Of a stretch of DNA of 34,324 nt, positions 17,722-25,157 are shown piece by piece. Positions within the stretch are counted from its first letter, which is position 1. Each line of letters starts with the position of its first letter. Under the pieces are notes generated by a model. It was not told the origin of the DNA. It searched no databases and saw only the letters and a program-made list of their open reading frames with translations. This DNA comes from Candidatus Sungiibacteriota bacterium (GTDB taxonomy: Bacteria; Patescibacteriota; Minisyncoccia; Sungbacterales; HO2-52-23), in the NCBI GenBank assembly GCA_016181585.1, contig JACOYX010000005.1, forward strand, positions 1 to 34,324. The letters are read 5' to 3'. The position numbers and the translations under genes are program-made.

Positions 17722-17725
17722 TTCA
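17667..17725. repeat. Heptanucleotide array with an inverted partner, at the CDS 3' end and into the next intergenic region
   Basis: AAGAATT ATGAATA ATGAATC ACGAATC ATGAATG; then GAATCATGAAT ... ATTCATGATTC inverted repeat to 17725. Confidence 0.7.
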
Positions 17726-17731
17726 ATATAT

Positions 17732-18466
17732 ATGGCACTCAACCAAATGAACGAAGAATTTAATGACGCATTTCAGACCTATTTTCCGCCGCAAAACCGC
17801 GTGCAGAAAATTCTTTATGGCGGTTTTACTTCCTTTATTTTAAAAAGCATCAAGCTTCACCGAAAGCTTTTTGGCGGAAAACTCGCGGTCAACGAGCGGG
17901 TGATTGAATATCCGTATATTTTCCAGCGCATAAAATCAGGCGCTCGGGTGCTCGACATAGGCTGTGTTTCTTCGCGGCTTACAATAGAGCTTGCAAGTTT
18001 GGGGCATGAAGTGCACGGGGTGGATGTGCAGGGCTATCCTTTCCGGCACATCAATTTTCATTTTCATAAAGAAGATATTTTCCGGTGGAATCCGGCAATT
18101 TCGTTTGATAGTATTGTACTTATTTCCACTATTGAGCATTTTGGCCTCGGGGGATATGGAGATTCGGTGGTCGAGGATCCGGACAAGCGCGCTATCGAGC
18201 GCATTGCGAAGTGGCTGAAACCCGGCGGCCAGATGCTTATTACCACTCCCTTTGGAAAGCCGGGACAGACATCGAAGCATAGGATTTATGACCGTGCGCG
18301 TCTGAAGCTGGTTTTTCCAGACGATAAGTTTATTTGGAAAGACGAGCGATACTTTCAGCGTATTGACGGCAGTTGGATGCCTTCTTCCGAAGAAAAATTG
18401 CGCCAAATAGAGTCGCGCTCATATCCGGTAAATGGGGTAGTGTTTTTGGATCTTGAGAAAAAATGA
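17732..18466 (+). CDS. SAM-dependent methyltransferase (class I)
   Basis: ARVLDIGCVSSRLTIELASLGHEVHGVDVQGY...LISTIEHFGLG...RIAKWLKPGGQMLITTPFGKPG. Confidence 0.85.
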   Translation: MALNQMNEEFNDAFQTYFPPQNRVQKILYGGFTSFILKSIKLHRKLFGGKLAVNERVIEYPYIFQRIKSGARVLDIGCVSSRLTIELASLGHEVHGVDVQGYPFRHINFHFHKEDIFRWNPAISFDSIVLISTIEHFGLGGYGDSVVEDPDKRAIERIAKWLKPGGQMLITTPFGKPGQTSKHRIYDRARLKLVFPDDKFIWKDERYFQRIDGSWMPSSEEKLRQIESRSYPVNGVVFLDLEKK

Positions 18467-19905
18467 TGCATAAAACACTTTTCATCACCATGACTTCGAA
18501 TATGGTTTTCCGGAATCTTTTCTTTTTTCCGGGAAGCGTGTTTGATCGTCTTTGCCAGGAATTGAAAAGAAGCCCCGATCTTCGGATCGTGGTGATTTTA
18601 AATAAAAAGGATTTAGAAAAATATTCAGTATTTTTTAAAGATGTGCTGGGAGAGCGATGTGTTATGATTCCCGCCGCCGTGCCGTATCCTAAAAATTTTC
18701 TGGAGAAGGCGTTTAATTTCTTTTATTCATATTTTATTTATACCGGCACTACAAAAACGCTAGCGACTGTCGGTATGCGTCTCGATGAGCCCCCGGCCGG
18801 CGGCAGGTTTAAAAAATATCTGGCTCCTTTGAAGATGGGTATTGCAAAAACATTCGGCCGTTCGCGCTTTATGCGCGAAAAAGCGGTACCCGCGCTCTAT
18901 CACCGGATTTTTAAAGGGAGGCAATTTGCATCTCTTTTCGACCAATATCAGCCGTCTGTTGTGTTCGCTTCCCATGTTTTTGGGCGCATCGATACCGAGC
19001 TCCTTGCCGAAGCAAAAAGGCGCGGAGTAAAAACTATGGGAATGGTGTCCTGCTGGGATCATTTCGATAAATATTATTTGCCGTTTAAGGTGGATACATT
19101 GCTTGCACAAAGCGATCAGGTGAAGGATTTTGCAGTAAAGTATCAAGGATATAGTTCTCGCAATATCGTACTCACCGGCCATCCTTATTTCGACTTTATG
19201 GTAGATAAAAAATATGCGGCGGCACGAAGCGATACTCTTGCCATGCTCGGCATCCCCGAACATTCAAAATATATTCTCTATGTATCCGGAAGCGCCTATT
19301 GCCAGGACGAGCCGGAAATCATTGAGGAGATTTTAAACTGGATGAATGAGAATCGGTTCGGTACTGATGTGCGGCTGGTTATCCGGCCGTATCAGGGTGG
19401 ACGCGGGAAGGATAAGGAATTCGATAAGCAAAAATACGATCGCTTCGAATCGCATCCGCGAGTGGTATTTTTCCGCCGCGAGCTTTGGAGTGATTTACAG
19501 CGAAGTGTGGATTTTGCCAATATCTTGCGCCACTCTCATGGCGTGCTCGCGGTCTATAGCACAATGACACTCGAGGCCGCGGTTATGGATGCGCCCCTGG
19601 TCGGCGTTGCGTTCGACGGGCGTCATATCCGGCCGTTTAACCGTTCTATCAAGCGATTTGCCCTGCGTGAGCACTTCAAAGATGTCTTTCAAAGCGGTGC
19701 TGTGGCGATGGCGCATGATTTTGACGAGCTTTTTCATATAATCCAGGAATATTTAGGTAATCCCAAAAAAGATCAGGAGGCGCGGGAGCGCTTGCGAAAG
19801 CGCATGTGCTATACGCTTGATGGGAATATTTCGGAAAGAATGGCGAAAACGATTTTAAATTCACTAGACCTACTGCGTAAAGATTTTCGTAACGAAATTT
19901 CTTAA
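18463..19905 (+). CDS. Uncharacterised GT-B-like protein, paralog family P (copy 1)
   Basis: KTLFITMTSNMVFRNLFFF; GMVSCWDHFDKYYLPFKVDTLLAQSDQ; YSTMTLEAAVMDAPLVGVAFDG; aligns by eye with 26130, 28226 and 29639 proteins. Confidence 0.7.
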   Translation: MMHKTLFITMTSNMVFRNLFFFPGSVFDRLCQELKRSPDLRIVVILNKKDLEKYSVFFKDVLGERCVMIPAAVPYPKNFLEKAFNFFYSYFIYTGTTKTLATVGMRLDEPPAGGRFKKYLAPLKMGIAKTFGRSRFMREKAVPALYHRIFKGRQFASLFDQYQPSVVFASHVFGRIDTELLAEAKRRGVKTMGMVSCWDHFDKYYLPFKVDTLLAQSDQVKDFAVKYQGYSSRNIVLTGHPYFDFMVDKKYAAARSDTLAMLGIPEHSKYILYVSGSAYCQDEPEIIEEILNWMNENRFGTDVRLVIRPYQGGRGKDKEFDKQKYDRFESHPRVVFFRRELWSDLQRSVDFANILRHSHGVLAVYSTMTLEAAVMDAPLVGVAFDGRHIRPFNRSIKRFALREHFKDVFQSGAVAMAHDFDELFHIIQEYLGNPKKDQEARERLRKRMCYTLDGNISERMAKTILNSLDLLRKDFRNEIS

Positions 19906-19991
19906 TTTAGAGACAAAATCGTTGAATAAATTTCGAGGCCTATCGGCTTAGATAAGTCAAGAAGTAGAAGTATCTTTGCGCAGTAGGTCTA
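19865..19991 (+). mobile_element. Long-inverted-repeat element, variant A, internally deleted (127 bp)
   Basis: TAGACCTACTGC...GCAGTAGGTCTA ends; nearly identical to 24958..25121 but missing part of the right arm; contains the stop codon of the upstream CDS. Confidence 0.8.
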
Positions 19992-20007
19992 ATGTCTTAA
20001 ATAAACT

Positions 20008-21144
20008 ATGCGCGCGCGCTTCAGAAATTTAATACTTTTCTTTTTGTGTCTCACCTATTTTTTTGTACGTGGAAACGGAAGAAAGGATGCAAAAAACCCT
20101 AAGAAAATATTGGTGGCTCAGCTTGCAAAACTTGGCGATATGGTATGCGCGACGCCGATGTTTCGCGCGGTAAAAAAACAATATCCGCAATGCGAAGTGT
20201 ATATATTGGGAGACAGAGTAAACCGCGAACTGTTGGCTGGAAATCGCGATGTGGACGGATATATAGTTTATGAAAAAGAATTTTGGAAAACGCGCCGCGA
20301 GGTTAAGCAAGAAAAATTTGATGCAGTATTGCTTACCGGCCCTTCACCGGAAATTTTAGCGCTTCTTTTCCTTTCCGGTATTCCGTTGGTCGTTGCCCCA
20401 AAAATAGAAAACGGTTTCTCGCCGCAGGAGACGAGAGTGTATAAACTTTTACTGAAGTTTGTTACTGCAATTTCGCATCGAATGGGGTTTTATGCCGCAA
20501 GAGAATATCTCCGGCTTTTAGAGCCGGTCGGAATTGTGTCCGATGGCACTTCAAAATATCTAAACTATTCAGAAGATTCAAGAAAAAAAGTTGCGGAGTT
20601 TTTGGCGGCGCATAATCTTGATAGTGCAAAAGATTTTTTAGTAGGTATTTTCCCCTCTACGGGATATGAGATAAAACGTTGGCCGGCGGAGCGGTTTGCC
20701 GAAGTTGCCGATTATATGATTGAAAAATATAATGCGGCGGTGGTGGTGCCGGGAAGCGAAGGGGATCGAACGCAGTGCGAAGAGATGGTTGCGCACATGC
20801 GGCACAGAGAAAAAGTAGTCTCTGCAGTAGGGAAATTTTCGGTGGACGAATTGAAAGCGTTGGTTGCGCGGATGAAGCTTTTTATCAGTGTTGATACGGG
20901 GCCGATTTATATTGCCGAGGCCTTTGGCGTACCGACCGTTGATATTGTGGGACCCATGGATGACCGCGAACAGCCGCCAATAGGCGAAAAACACAAAGTG
21001 GTGAAAGTTGCGCGCAAAGAACCCCAGCTTCATGTTATGAATACAAGCGTGTTTGATTATAACGAGGCGGTACGGCAGAGAGACGGGATTACGGTGGAGA
21101 TGGTATGCGAGGTTATTGATACATTAATTGGTGCCCCAAATTAA
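20008..21144 (+). CDS. GT9 family (ADP-heptose:LPS heptosyltransferase-like) glycosyltransferase
   Basis: KILVAQLAKLGDMVCATPMFRAVKKQYP...VGIFPSTGYEIKRWPAERFAEVADYM...LFISVDTGPIYIAEAFGVPTVDIVGP. Confidence 0.85.
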   Translation: MRARFRNLILFFLCLTYFFVRGNGRKDAKNPKKILVAQLAKLGDMVCATPMFRAVKKQYPQCEVYILGDRVNRELLAGNRDVDGYIVYEKEFWKTRREVKQEKFDAVLLTGPSPEILALLFLSGIPLVVAPKIENGFSPQETRVYKLLLKFVTAISHRMGFYAAREYLRLLEPVGIVSDGTSKYLNYSEDSRKKVAEFLAAHNLDSAKDFLVGIFPSTGYEIKRWPAERFAEVADYMIEKYNAAVVVPGSEGDRTQCEEMVAHMRHREKVVSAVGKFSVDELKALVARMKLFISVDTGPIYIAEAFGVPTVDIVGPMDDREQPPIGEKHKVVKVARKEPQLHVMNTSVFDYNEAVRQRDGITVEMVCEVIDTLIGAPN

Positions 21145-21193
21145 TATAATTATTACAAATTAATTAATTTGACTAATCGTAGAGAAACAATAA

Positions 21194-21229
21194 TCCAGCA
21201 AATATGCGCGATCGCGCATATTTGCTGGA
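21194..21229. repeat. Perfect 36-bp palindrome with CGCGATCGCG centre
   Basis: TCCAGCAAATATGCGCGATCGCGCATATTTGCTGGA. Confidence 0.9.
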
Positions 21230-21354
21230 ATTGCTTGGAGAAGGCATGGGTATGAAGAGTTTATTTGAAGAAACCATGCGATATTGAGTGTGTGATGTAT
21301 TAGCAATGTGTTGGTATTATGTCGGCGTTGCAAAGGGTATTTAATCAGGGGAAT

Positions 21355-21383
21355 TTGTAAATGATTTTATGAAATGGTAGAAA
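21355..21383 (+). promoter_or_regulatory. Predicted promoter with leaderless spacing
   Basis: TTGTAA-N17-TAGAAA; -10 ends 7 nt before the ATG at 21390. Confidence 0.4.
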
Positions 21384-21389
21384 ATAGAT

Positions 21390-22373
21390 ATGAGCGAATC
21401 TAATATAAAAAAAATCATCATCACCGGAGCTGCGGGATTTATCGGTACTAATGTTGCAAAACACCTTTCGGAGAAAGGGTATTCTGTTGTTGCGGTTGAT
21501 TATTTAAAGGATAGTGATGAAGTAAAAAAGAAAAATCTTGAGGCATTTAAATATGAAAAATATTACGATCGGGATGAATTTTTGGAATTGGTGAAAAGAG
21601 ATGCTTTGCCGCCGGTGGAGGCGATAGTTCATTTGGGGGCGGATACGAACACGCAAGAAACTGATACGGAATATCTTTTGAAAAATAATACCGAATATAC
21701 AAAGGAGCTCTTCTTATATTGCGTTCGAAATAACGTGCGGTTTTTGTATGCTTCGTCTGCCGCAACATATGGTGACGGATCAAAAGGTTATTCTGATAAT
21801 GAGCGCAATCTTAAGCCGTTAAATCCCTATGGCCTTTCTAAGCATCTTTTCGACGAGTGGTGTTTGGAGCAAACAAAAAAACCGCCGCAATGGGCTGGGT
21901 TTAAGTTTTTTAATGTATGCGGGCCGCATGAGGAGCATAAAGGCACTATGGCTTCGGTTGTGTATAAAGGATTTCATGAAATTCAAAAAACGGAAACCCT
22001 AAAATTATTTAAATCATACCGCAATGGGTATAACAACGGCAAACAAAAGCGGGATTTTATATTCGTCGCAGATATTGCGAGCGTCATTTTATTTTTTCTG
22101 GACCATCCGGAAAAGACAGGAATTTTTAATGTGGGTACGGGACAAGCGCGGACGTTTCTTGATTTGGGACATGCGTTGTTTAAGGCACTTGGCAAGAAAC
22201 CAAATATAGAATTTATCGATATGCCGGAGGGATTGAAAGACCAATATCAATATTTCACTGAAGCGGATATAGGAAAACTGCGAAGTGCCGGCTACACCAA
22301 AGAATTTACTTCGCTTGAGGAAGGGGTGAGAAAATATGTAGTGTGGTTGAAAAATAAAAACACCATCGCTTGA
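21390..22373 (+). CDS. hldD: ADP-L-glycero-D-manno-heptose 6-epimerase
   Basis: IIITGAAGFIGTNVAKHLSEKGY...FLYASSAATYGDGSKGY...KPLNPYGLSKHLFDEW...GFKFFNVCGPHEEHKGTMASVVYK...KRDFIFVADIASVILFFLDHPEKTGIFNVGTGQARTF...LRSAGY; strong resemblance to HldD. Confidence 0.92.
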   Translation: MSESNIKKIIITGAAGFIGTNVAKHLSEKGYSVVAVDYLKDSDEVKKKNLEAFKYEKYYDRDEFLELVKRDALPPVEAIVHLGADTNTQETDTEYLLKNNTEYTKELFLYCVRNNVRFLYASSAATYGDGSKGYSDNERNLKPLNPYGLSKHLFDEWCLEQTKKPPQWAGFKFFNVCGPHEEHKGTMASVVYKGFHEIQKTETLKLFKSYRNGYNNGKQKRDFIFVADIASVILFFLDHPEKTGIFNVGTGQARTFLDLGHALFKALGKKPNIEFIDMPEGLKDQYQYFTEADIGKLRSAGYTKEFTSLEEGVRKYVVWLKNKNTIA

Positions 22374-22380
22374 TGGTGTG
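22347..22380 (-). terminator. Rho-independent terminator for the minus-strand gene
   Basis: On the minus strand: ACACCATC-AAGC-GATGGTGT followed by TTTTATTTTT; overlaps the hldD stop codon. Confidence 0.75.
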
Positions 22381-22384
22381 AATG

Positions 22385-22702
22385 TTATAGAGTAAATAAA
22401 ATAACGGTAACGGGACTGTCCTCGGTGAAATCCGAATATACTCGTTTCATTTCAGCAAGGAGTCCTGCAAGACTGCGGCAGGAAGGATCATGCTCATTTG
22501 CAAGTAACCTTTCCGGAATAAGGTGGGCTGCATAAAGTGCTCGCATGACAACAGTACCTTTAGTAATTACTTCGTCCTTGCCGGTTTCTTTAATCAGGAG
22601 TTCATCTCCGATATTTACTTTCATCCACTTATCGCCGTTGCGCACAGTCACATTTAATCCCTCGTTAAAAACCGGATTTTTAAAAAGTAATTCGTGCAGC
22701 AT
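22385..22702 (-). CDS. Hypothetical protein; possible small beta-barrel (PUA/ASCH-like) fold
   Basis: 105-aa ORF with its own terminator; VRNGDKWMKVNIGDELLIKETGKDEVITKGTVV is ASCH-like by eye only. Confidence 0.6.
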   Translation of the reverse strand: MLHELLFKNPVFNEGLNVTVRNGDKWMKVNIGDELLIKETGKDEVITKGTVVMRALYAAHLIPERLLANEHDPSCRSLAGLLAEMKRVYSDFTEDSPVTVILFTL

Positions 22703-22751
22703 TCTTCACCTCTCGAAAAATAAAAAGGACCGATGTAATTTTATCAAAGCT

Positions 22752-22780
22752 TTGACGCTTGCCACAATGAGTACTAATAT
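22752..22780 (+). promoter_or_regulatory. Predicted promoter with leaderless spacing
   Basis: TTGACG-N17-TAATAT; -10 ends 9 nt before the ATG at 22789. Confidence 0.6.
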
Positions 22781-22788
22781 GGTTTTGT

Positions 22789-24030
22789 ATGCAAATGCAA
22801 TCCTCAGGTTTTAAAGTTGAGCAATTTAGGAAATTAAATAACTGGAAACTTTTGGAAATGGACGCAAGCATTCCGCTCACGGTTTCTTTCGTGTGCCCCG
22901 CAGATGGAAAAGAAATACGCGTTCTTTGTACTTTTGTCGGCAATGGCGGAGCGCAAAAAATGCGAATAGGCTCTTGTGAATCATGCGGCTATACGGGATA
23001 TATTGACCGTCCGACAAAAGAATGGATCGGGAGATTTTATTCCGAATCATGGGATAAAGGCAATCCGGCAACGCAAGAGGAGCGGGTGCGGCTTGAAGTA
23101 GGGCGGCGGAAAATTCAATTTAACGAAGGGCTTGACAAACTTACGAATCGAACCTATATTTTGCAAAATAAATTAAAAGGCTTGTTGAAAAAAGATCGGC
23201 CGATATGTGAAATTGGATGCGGTTATGGGTTCGAACTTCAGCATTTGAAAGATTGGGGATTTTCTCAACTCACGGGGCTTGAAGCGTCGCCCCATCGTGC
23301 GGAAGTGGCGCGGCGGGCTTTCGGACATGAAATATTTACCGCGCCGTTTGAAAATGCGGAATTGCAGGAAAAACTTCGGGCAAAGGGACCGTTTGGTCTC
23401 ATCTATTCGCATCATGTTTTTGAGCACGTGTATGATCCGGATGAAATTATCCGCCTTGTGTCTGGACTCCAGGAAGAAGGGGATTATTTTATGATAACGC
23501 TTCCAAATTTTGAGGGAGAGTTTTCGCTGGGGACGCTTTTCTTTTTGCCGCACTTGCATACGTTTACCAAATATGCGCTTGCAAAACTTCTTGCAAAATA
23601 TGGATACGAAGTGGCTGATGACTCGCTTTGCACAAAATATGAAATAAGTTTTGCGGCAAAAAAAGTGCAAAATCCGAAAGTGAAAGAGCCGGAACGGAAA
23701 GATTTTTTCGAACAGGCGATTGCAAAGTTTTCAAATTATTTCCGGTTTCCGAAAGAGCCGGCCGGTCGGAAAGTTTTCTGGGGTTCGCGCGATATTGATG
23801 TTGGAGGATATCTGCCGTATAGGGGAGATTTTTTAACAAGGATAATGGAGGTATTCACTTCGCGCCTTTTTACTCTGCGCCACAAAAAAGAGCTTACGGT
23901 CTACATCGGCACGCCGCCGCACGATTGGCGGGGGATTATTTCGCTCGTGGTATCACCGCTCGAGAACCGCAAAGCACATTCTCCGATCGAGATTCAGTTT
24001 GAGAAGAATGTAAAACTTGCATATAAGTAA
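22789..24030 (+). CDS. SAM-dependent methyltransferase with N-terminal Cys-rich (Zn-ribbon-like) segment (paralog of 31087..32334)
   Basis: CPADGK...CESCGYTGYIDRPTKEWIGRFYSESWDKG; ICEIGCGYGFELQHLKDWGFSQLTGLEASPHRAEVARRAFG; YSHHVFEHVYDPDEI. Confidence 0.85.
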   Translation: MQMQSSGFKVEQFRKLNNWKLLEMDASIPLTVSFVCPADGKEIRVLCTFVGNGGAQKMRIGSCESCGYTGYIDRPTKEWIGRFYSESWDKGNPATQEERVRLEVGRRKIQFNEGLDKLTNRTYILQNKLKGLLKKDRPICEIGCGYGFELQHLKDWGFSQLTGLEASPHRAEVARRAFGHEIFTAPFENAELQEKLRAKGPFGLIYSHHVFEHVYDPDEIIRLVSGLQEEGDYFMITLPNFEGEFSLGTLFFLPHLHTFTKYALAKLLAKYGYEVADDSLCTKYEISFAAKKVQNPKVKEPERKDFFEQAIAKFSNYFRFPKEPAGRKVFWGSRDIDVGGYLPYRGDFLTRIMEVFTSRLFTLRHKKELTVYIGTPPHDWRGIISLVVSPLENRKAHSPIEIQFEKNVKLAYK

Positions 24031-24031
24031 T

Positions 24032-24073
24032 TTTTCCAGCATTTATCCGCGATCGCGGATAAATGCTGGAAAA
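24032..24073. repeat. Perfect 42-bp palindrome with CGCGATCGCG centre
   Basis: TTTTCCAGCATTTATCCGCGATCGCGGATAAATGCTGGAAAA, starting 2 nt after the stop codon. Confidence 0.92.
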
Positions 24074-24142
24074 CAGAAGGCATCAAGCATTGTTCAGGTT
24101 CACGTTACTTGAAGTTGCGGTTCTCGATTTGTATTGCTTTGC

Positions 24143-24916
24143 TCAAAGATTAATATACGCCAATGAAGTGCCTTTAATGTGTTTGATGTTTTTGTAGCGG
24201 GGGTTGGTGCGTTGGAGTTCGTTGAGGGCACGGGTTACTCCTTCCCATGCGCCGTAGTCATGCCACAGCACTATGCCGTTTTCCCGCATCATTGACTCTG
24301 TTTTTTGGGTGTCGCTAATTACATATTCATAGGTATGCGCGCCGTCAATAAATAGAAGATCAATTTTTCCGTGGAAAGGAGAAAAATCAAATGTCGCCGA
24401 ATCGCCGAAGAGGCGTTTTATTTTTTTCTCCTCATTGGTTCCCGTAAAGCGAAGTTTTCTTTGGGAGTTTGGCACAAATTTTTTGTCGCCCGTGATGGCA
24501 AATTCCGTTTCCATATTTTCGGCGGGGAGATCCAGTGTATACACGATGCCGTCATCGGTATTTGCCGCCATGTTGTACGCTGTTCTTCCGTCAAACGTGC
24601 CGATTTCAAAAAGCGTTTTTGGTTTTTGCGTTTGAATGAATGAGTTAATGAGCATCAGTTCAAGAAGCGACACGTTGCCTGAAATTCCTTCATGTCCGCG
24701 TAAAACAATGGGCGGGTATTGGCGTATCAATGCATCGGGAGATACTTGGGGGAGCAATGTAAGAGGTTTTTTTCTTCGCGTTTCAAAACCGAAGTGCGCG
24801 GCAAATTCCGCCAAGTATGCCCGTTCTCGCTTGGTAAATATGCCGATGGTAAATAAATAGAAAGAGGCAAAAATGCTATATAAATATTTGGCGATAAAGC
24901 GGGTTGATTTCCACAT
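24143..24916 (-). CDS. SAM-dependent methyltransferase (Methyltransf_24 type)
   Basis: TLFEIGTFDGRTAYNMAANTDDGIVYTLDLP...KIDLLFIDGAHTYEYVISDTQKTESMMRENGIVLWHDYG. Confidence 0.85.
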   Translation of the reverse strand: MWKSTRFIAKYLYSIFASFYLFTIGIFTKRERAYLAEFAAHFGFETRRKKPLTLLPQVSPDALIRQYPPIVLRGHEGISGNVSLLELMLINSFIQTQKPKTLFEIGTFDGRTAYNMAANTDDGIVYTLDLPAENMETEFAITGDKKFVPNSQRKLRFTGTNEEKKIKRLFGDSATFDFSPFHGKIDLLFIDGAHTYEYVISDTQKTESMMRENGIVLWHDYGAWEGVTRALNELQRTNPRYKNIKHIKGTSLAYINL

Positions 24917-24957
24917 AGTATATGTTTCATAGTAGGGTGTATTGTTGCTTTATTCAA

Positions 24958-25121
24958 TAGACCTACTGCAAAAGATTTTCGTAACGAAATTTCTTAATTT
25001 AGAGACAAAATCGTTGAATAAATTTCGAGGCCTATCGGCTTGGATAAGCCAAGAAATTTTGAAGCGATTTTGGCCTAAATTAAGAAATTGCAGTAGAAGT
25101 ATCTTTGCGCAGTAGGTCTAA
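24958..25121 (+). mobile_element. 164-bp long-inverted-repeat element, variant A, full length
   Basis: TAGACCTACTGC...GCAGTAGGTCTA; arms pair along the length (e.g. AATTTCTTAATTTAG/CTAAATTAAGAAATT, CAAAATCG/CGATTTTG) with apical GGCCTATC-GGCTTG-GATAAGCC. Confidence 0.85.
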
Positions 25122-25157
25122 GGTTACTTTATTAAGCTAAAAGTGGTTATATTATTC

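Noticed and set aside
4426-17725. CRISPR array interpretation of the dispersed heptamer repeats
   Set aside because: Units are contiguous 7-mers without spacers, located inside CDSs, and no cas genes are seen.
19976-20007. Element end acting as a -35 box (TTGCGC) for the GT9 gene
   Set aside because: The paired -10 candidate (AAATAA/TAAATA) is weak and the equivalent position after the 24958 copy does not give a better promoter.
24032-24073. Calling the CGCGATCGCG palindromes simple rho-independent terminators
   Set aside because: No continuous T-tract follows the stems, and the invariant centre with variable arms is not expected for ordinary terminators.
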